Source: Euglena gracilis (lineage: Eukaryota > Euglenida > Euglenophyceae > Euglenales). From it: 64,000 nucleotides of DNA. The notes below the pieces were generated by a model, which worked only from the letters and a program-made list of their open reading frames with translations, was not told where the DNA came from and searched no databases. Positions within the stretch are counted from its first letter, which is position 1. Each line of letters begins with the position of its first letter. The stretch is taken from NCBI GenBank assembly GCA_039621445.1, contig CP154954.1, positions 8,682,634 through 8,746,633 of the forward strand, written 5' to 3'. The translations under genes and the position numbers were made by a program. Positions 52,501-60,755 of the stretch are shown in pieces.

Positions 52501-55500
52501 TGTGTACATGCATGTATGTATATACACAGCATACACGCTATATGTATGTGTGAGTGTTTGCACATTGTATATGTTTTATGCACATGGACATGTCTTTTTT
52601 GTATGGTTTCGTGTAAATACTCCAGATCGCAAGGAGCAAGCGGGTGCCCCCATCGAGGACCTCGCCCACCACGGCTTCATGCTGCTCGGCGAGCGGTGCC
52701 GGCGGCCGGAGGAGCGGGCGGTGGTGCGCCAGACGCTGGAGAAGGAGTGCGGCGTCGTGATCGACGAGGCGCGGCTGTACGACTGCTTCGCCAACCCGAC
52801 GCTGAAGCCGCTGCTGGACCGCATGGCGGCCGTGAAGGACACACAGGGCGGCCCCCGGGCGATGGGGGGCCCAGCCCGCGCGTCGGGACAAACGTCCTGC
52901 CGTTTCTCTGAGGCCGTCCGCTTGAAGCGCCAACCGGCTGGCTGTCAGGTGGGAGAGTGAAGTTGAAAGGCCTCCATGGGGGACAGATGGCGTAGAGTAG
53001 AGTACCCCACAGTGCTCCACAGTACTTCACAGTATTCCACAACACCCCCCACCCCCCCACAGACACATACCCCCCACAGACCCCACACTTAAGTGCGGGG
53101 GCTCCGTTTTATATCATATGTGCCCCGGGAGGCTGACATCTCCGATTATCCCGGCTGATTTGGGGGGTATTCTCCACCCACGGCGGCAACAGCATGCTCT
53201 CCACCTGGGAACTCAATTCCGGCTTGGCCACTCCTGTGGTGACTTGGGGTTGAGCGTGCCGCTCTGCCGGCCGACAGCTCACTGAACGCCCTGGTGTGGA
53301 CCCACAGCCTGAAGCGGCTCTTCTCCCTCGTCGGGTGGTGCATGCACTTCGACGAGCCGTTCGTGCTGGTCGGGGACACGGGCGGCGGCAAGACCACCAT
53401 CTGCCAGCTGTACGCCGCCCTGACCGGACAGCAGCTGTCCATCCAGGCTTCTTTTTAAGTCACCTGACCCCCCCCCCCCCCCCCCCGGGGGGGGGGGTGG
53501 GTCCGGGCCGGACTCCCCGGGGGGGGGGGTCCCGCGCCGGAGGCGCCGGGTATACCTTTTTGCCGCGAAGCGCCGAAATTTTTTGAAAATTGCCTTTAGC
53601 GGGCCCGATTTTGGGGGGGTCCCCGCCCCCCCCCCCCTGGGGGGTTCCCGCGCCACCCTGGTTGGGTGGGGGGGGCCCCCCCCTCCCCCCCGGGGGTCTT
53701 AAAAAGAAGCCTGTGTCCATCGTCAACTGCCACCAGCACAGCGAGAGCTCCAGGGACGGCGGTGTGGAGCCCCCAAACTTGGTGATGCGAGCCCCCCCCC
53801 CCCAAACTCTGGCCCAGTCTACTGCATGGATCAGATAGTCCGGATATTAAATATTTTTCAAAAGAGTAATTAAAAGGGAAAAAAAAGAAATAAAATCAAA
53901 ATATATGAACGTTTAATAAAATTGTAAATCATAAATTGTAAATAAACATAAACAAATTTAAGTATATAAATAATTCAAATAATTATAAATTCTGAAAAAA
54001 ATATAAACCTGAGTGTAATATAAATCAAAGATGTTTTTGATCTCTACCAATGGGAAACGGTCCATCAGGCATGCGTCCATTTGTCAGGACTGGCTGGCCA
54101 CCCGGCCAACGTCAGGGCCGGGCCACACCGCCGTGGGGCCGACTTCCTCGGGAGCCTACGGCCCGCCTCAGCAGAACTGGCGGCCCAGGGCAAACTGTTC
54201 GCATGGGCGGACGGCCCGCTGGTGACCGCCGTCCGGGGCGTGCCTTCTTCGGCTGCCAAATTTTGCCCATCAAGAGAGATGTATTTGAAATCGCGCTTTT
54301 TGCATAAAATATTTTGCCCTGGAAAAATTTTTTGTAGTTGGTCGCCAGGCCTGGGGTCTTTGATATTTTCACCCTGTTAAAAGGCAGCTTTGCAGAGGAG
54401 TGAATTTTTTCCGAGTTTGTTATTGTCATTTCAGCTTCCATCGTGGCCGACAGTCAAGAGGAATCAATTCTGGAAGGAGGTTTGGTGGACGAGGGTGAAG
54501 TACCCCCTGAAGAAGAAGAAGAAGAAGAAGAAGAAGAAGAAGAAGAAGAAGAGGAAGACTCACCTCAAAAGAAGAGGAAGTTCCATTATGGAGCGAAGTC
54601 AACTCCAAGCTCCCGTACATATTCCGGCTCCAAAAAACGTGTGGAAAAACGTGGGTGGAGCCAGAATATGCTGCCGTTGCAAGCAATTCCCATTTGGTAC
54701 ATTTGAAGTCCGGGGTGAGTCAATGTGGTGTGTGGCTTGCCTGAAGCTTGCTTAGACTGAACGTGCAGGTGCCATCCATGTCGATTTTCAACGCTTCAGT
54801 GTTTGCCATTGTCTTCCAGGAGGTCGTCTTTGTGAATCATTGACAGGTACACCGGCATTGTCACATGTTTTCGGATTTTGGGCAGCAAAACTCTGTTATA
54901 TTCCTGCATTTTCTCAGGGGTTTTATGCAAGTTGCATTTTTTTGCATTTTTTTTGCATTTTTTTTGCATTTTTTTTGCTTTTTTTTTGACTTGCATAATT
55001 TGAAGGGCCAAGTTGCATATCCTCCCCCTAGACCATGACACCGCAATGGCGAGACGTCGCCCTGGGGCCATGAAGCAGGGGTACCACTTCATGCTCGACG
55101 AGGTCAACCTCGCGGAGGACTCTGTCCTGGAGCGGCTGAACTCCGTCTTCGAGAGCGGCCGCACCTTGACCCTCCCTACCCAGCCCCAGCCGGAAGCGAA
55201 AGCCATCTCGATCACTCTTCTCCGTTCAAGAGAGGAGGTGTGGTGGCCCCCTTCATCGATGTCTCTTTCATCCAAATATATACCGACGTATCTGGGCACA
55301 AACAAACAAGCTTTATCCAAATGGCATCAAATCAAGGCTGGCGTCCACGTCCGTGAGGGCCGAAAACCTACGCCGGGACAAAACAGATTTGCAGTCAGAA
55401 TTCCTCCTCTCCTGCCCTCCCCACCCCCGTGAACCTGCCCTACCTGGTAACCTGCAGGGCCGTACACCAAACTGTCAGAGTCCCTCCCTGTCCTGGGCCA

Positions 55501-56624
55501 ACCTTTCATCACGCGAAGTTTTTTTTTCACGTGAATTTTCTTCACGCGAATTTTTTCTCATGCAATATTTTTTTCACCCAAAATTTTTTTTTCACGCGAA
55601 GATTTTTTTTTTTAGGTCCCCGGTATTGACCAGAAGAAGAGGCAGCACAACCGGGACTTGGGCTGCCCCCGAGAAGGGCAGCCGCAAGGTGCAGGAGCTG
55701 ACGGCGCACCCCGCGTTCCGTGTGATGGCCACCATGAACCCCGGCGGCGACTTCGGCAAGAAGGAGCTGTCCCCCGCGCTGCGGAACCGGCTGACGGAGA
55801 TCTACGTCCCATCCTCGCTGTGGCCTCTTTGCAGCACTCGGGTCCGAGAGAAGAGGACCCCACATAACTCGAAATGTTCGGGTAATGATTGGTGGAAATC
55901 ACCAGCTCACCAATGCAACGTGAAAGGTGCGCAGGGGGGGGATTGATGTCCGCAATTTTTTCCGCAATTCCCACAATTTTCCGCAGTTTTCCGCAATTTT
56001 TTCCCTTTCCAAAATTTTCCCATGAGCCTGAGATGGAAGAAGGCAAAATGAGTTTCAGCCATTCCTTGAACCTTTCACAAGCGAACCCAGGTGCTTTTTT
56101 TCATTGTTTTTTTGCAAGTTTGCCAAATTTTAAAATTTTTGACAAAATTTGGCAATTTCTGGGCCTTTTAGGGTTTCTGCCTGATTTTTGCTGGAAATAA
56201 TTTCGACTGAGAAAAATTTCGCATCCTGGACCAGATTTTACCGGATACCAAAGTTTTTGGTCTATTTTTGGATTTTTGACCCAAGAAATTCCGTATTTCC
56301 AATGCTTTTGGACCTTTTTGTTGCAAAAAAAAAAATGTGCGCAATGGCTCAAAATTTACACCTATATTGCAAAATGACCGAATTTGTAACCTTTTTCTAG
56401 TCCCCTCCAGTGGAAATGTGTACATTCCCGTTATCAATTTTTCCACAATTTTTCCGCAATTTTCCGCAATTTTCCACAATTTCGCAGGCCTCCAAGATCA
56501 ATTTCTCCCCTGGGTGCGTCCAGGATTTTCCCCCCAGTTTGTCCGAGAACAGTTTACAGCTGCACATGTTCCCATTCACGCGCCGGGCCCACCCCCCCCA
56601 CACCCCCCCCCCCACACACACACC

Positions 56625-56717
<93 letters not shown>

Positions 56718-59700
56718 CACAACACAAACACACACACACACACACACACACACAGGGGAGGGGCTCATGGAAAGGGGTCATTCCCTGATGGGCAGCCCGG
56801 AGGACCTGCGGGTCATCTTGGAGACGAAGCTTGGGGCCCGCCCAGAGTTCCTCCCGGTGCTGCTGGATTTCATTGCATTCTTCATGCAGTCGGAGTCGAA
56901 GGGCAAACGGGCAGCCGGGGTCGGATTGTGTCTGGGTGTTGCAGGGTGGGACAAGTCCATTCCAAGTCATGTTCCAGAAACATGGGAATGGGTGTCCAGC
57001 CATCCAGCACGTTTTTTTCCCACGACCAGCCTTTTGCAGCAGGACCCGCGGGACCCCCCGGGGTCTTTGAGAAACACCTTTGGTGACTTCGCAGTATGCC
57101 CGAGCTGGGTTCGTCAGCAGATACGAAATGGTATTCCAATTCAGTTGGGTGATCCGTCCTGTGCAGTTTGTGCGGGTTCCTTTCAAGTTCGTGTGGTTCG
57201 CCTGCATCCCCACCCACGCACGCACGGGCTTGCACGCACGCACGGCGCACGGCACGGCGCACGGCACGGCGTACGGCACGGCATACGGCACGGCGTACGG
57301 CACGGCATATGGCACGGTGTGTGGCACGGCGCACGGCGCGCGCACCCACGCACGGGCGCGCGCCTGCACGCCTGCCCCCGGCACCCCGGCTGGGGGTGCC
57401 CCCTCAGTGTCCGGGACGTGGTGGGCTGGATCGAGTTCATCGACCGCGGCGCCGCGGTGGGCCTCTCCCCGGCGCAGGCGGTGGTCCAGGGCTGCGACAC
57501 CGTTATCCTGGGCGGCGTGGGCATCGGCACTGGCATGGCCAGGGAGGAGTGAGTCCTGGCCGACCCCCACCCCGGGGGTCGTCATGCCGAGAACCTGGCC
57601 GGATGCCGCCCATGAGGTGGTCAGGGTCTTCTGGCGTTGCCCAACCCGTTTTCCGTGAAATCATTTGGGAACATGCCAGGGTCCTTGGTGCCGGACAACC
57701 TGTGGAATTCTGCAAGCATCATTTCCATCATTTCCAGATCACAAGAGTGTGAAAGGTTGATTTTGCAGGTTTTTGCGTCGGCTGGGAGTCAAAAACGTCA
57801 ACGTTTCCTGCTGACCCGGAACCCCCTCCCGCCCACTTGAAACTGCCTCCTGCATCTGCACTCACTGGCTGGTCCTCATTGGGTTTTGCCCCCCCTCTCT
57901 CTGTGCTGACTGGAGGCAGTTTTCCGGGAGGAGGTACAAACCAGAGGACAAATTTATTTTGTTTATTAAATATTAATTATTTATATATTTGTTTTTTTTA
58001 ATAATCATATTCTAATTTACGTTAATTATATTTTCATTATTTATTTTTCTATTATTATTTTCTGCTTCATTAAAATATAATATATTATATACTTATTATT
58101 TATTAATATACATTTTTATTTATGAAAAATATTAATTTGTTTTAACAAGATTTATTGTGGTTTGAAGTCCACCCACCTCCCCAACAGCCCAACCCCACCG
58201 TCTCATTCCGCCCTGCACATGGCCCCGGAGGCAGCGGCGGCTCTCCGCCAGGACTGCCTGGGGCATCTGTGCCGGCTGCTGGCGGGCGCCGGCCACCCCA
58301 CCCGGGCCTTGTTTCTGTGCGACCCTCCGACCACCCCAGCACACATAAACATACAAATGCACAAATAAAAATGCTAATGCACACATAAACATACAAATGC
58401 ACACATAAAAATACAAATGCACACATAAAAATACAAATTCACACATAAAAACATACAAATGCACACATAAACATACAAATGCGCACATAAACATACAAAT
58501 GCACACCTAAAAATGCAAATGCACACCTAAAAATAAAATTGCACACATAAACATACTGCAAATAATAATCCCCATATAACCCTCCTTGATTTGGGGTGTC
58601 TAAATAATTTGCCGAGGGTTATTATTTTTATTTCTGAGGTGCTCGAGGGGGGTAATATGGACAGTCAGGCGATTGCAGGGGGCCAGACACCCTCCCACAC
58701 CCACACCCAACACCCACACAAACACAAACACAAACACCCACACCCACCCACAACCACCACCTATTTGTCATCCTGTGTCCAAACGTCTCCTTGGGGTGGT
58801 GCCATAATCAGAGGCCCGTTGCCATCACGGAGGCGGAGGCGCAGCGGTACTTCTGGGAGGTCAGCACCTCCCCCGCCCCAACGTTGCCCGAGGAGCTGCG
58901 GCGGCACTACTCCTTCGAGTGCGAGACGAGTGGGGCGGGGTGGCTGGCTTCACTGGCGGTGGAGCCCCCCTGTTCTCAAATGAGTGAAACAGAAGAAATC
59001 TGGAAGTATTTTCGCTCCTCACTTTTGGTTTGCACGGCTTCAAATGTTGTGTGTGTGTGTGTGTGTATTATCAGATTAATCATGTTGGTATTTAAGTCAT
59101 CAAATATTGTATTAAAAATGCATATTATAATTCATATAATTTCAATTTTTTGTATTTATACATGTTTTAAAAATATCTAAAACAAGTACAAGATTGAAAT
59201 TGTTAAATTAATGGCGACGTTCAAGAGGGGGCGACCATGACCGCCACGCTTCCCCACCGCCCAACGAAGCTCAACCTCTCCAAGATCGTCCGCGCGCTGG
59301 CGCTGCCCAAGCCCTTGCTGCTGGAGGGCAGCCCTGGTGTGGGCAAGACCACGCTGGTGGAGGCGCTCGGCCCGGCCCGCCCCAGCCCACCAGCCAGCCG
59401 AGTGGGTCACAAAAAACTAAACCCTAATTGTAATTAATAATAATAATAGTAATAATAATAGGGTTTTAAATAAATAAAATAGGGTTTAGTTTTTAATTTA
59501 ATAATAGTAGTTTTTAATAATAGTAATTATTATTATTATTTGAGCTAAGTTTAATAGCTAATCTAATAGAGCTGCGGGTCCAAATAGTGCTGCACCCCCC
59601 AAACATAGCTATGCGAAGTGTGTGGTAGCTGGTGCAGTCTACTGCAGGCATCTTTTGTAACCCGCAGAGAGGGGAAAGGGGGGCGAATTTCCACCCGAAC

Positions 59701-60722
59701 AACCCACCGAAGTCGTCTGAAGGTGAACCAGACGACCGGAGTGCACCTCGCTGGCCTCAGAGTAGGACTTGAGCAGGCAAAAGGGCGCCTGCGGCGACAG
59801 GCCGGACCGAGTCCAATAGGACGTCAAGGTCCAAATAGTGCTGCACCCCCCGCTGCCGGAGGCGGCCGTCCAACAGTGCTGCAGTGCAATACTATTTGGG
59901 AGGGGGGTTTAGCTGTTGGTAACGGAGGGGGCTGGGCAGCAATCTCTTTGGGTTCTCTGAGAATCCTGCGGAGGACAATATGACGACGTTGAGCAAGAAA
60001 CATCCAAAGGTTTGGATGACGATCTTAACACTGACCCTCACCCTTAAAACACGCTCACCAATTACCGCGGCTGGCTGCGGCGGCACCTCCCACGGTTCCC
60101 CAGCCGCCCAAGTAGGGTGAATGCACATGGGGGGGGGGGGCTCGAACGATGCGTTGAAGACGCCGTGCGAGGGTCCACCGGTGTCCTGTTGGGACCAATT
60201 CATCGCGCAAATCCGTGCACATATTTTCCATCGCAAATCAGACTCCATGCAAAGTCATTGGTGGTTTTACAGTCTGGCCATGATCAGTCACGGCCTCCCA
60301 TGGCGCCACCATCCAGTATGGCATTCATCCTGTGTGACCCCTACCCCCTCGCCAATTTAGCAACCTTTGGGGCCAAACCAACTGACACCCAAATTAGAGT
60401 CTCCCGTGTGATGCGTTGGGAAAATGCAAAGGACATCTGAAACTCTGCACCATTTCGGCACCATTTAAGCAAGTTCGCAATTTTACGAGAAGGTGGATGG
60501 GCTGAACCCCAAATCAGAGCAACGGATTCCTTCAATTTGGGCAGTGGTGTTCATTTTTGAGGATGCACTGCACACCGTATGGTACCTTGTGGAGGCTCTC
60601 CCCCGCTGCATTGTGGGCTGAGCCTCTGGATGTGTCGATTATTTTTGATCAATGATCATATGCGGTATATGCATGTGCCTGCGTAAAATGTTTGCATGGA
60701 TGGGTATATATATATATATATG

Positions 60723-60755
<33 letters not shown>

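Noticed and set aside
56410-57552. 380-codon ORF spanning exons 31 and 32
   Set aside because: It passes through CA repeats and intron; only the two midasin exons within it are supported, one of them in another phase.
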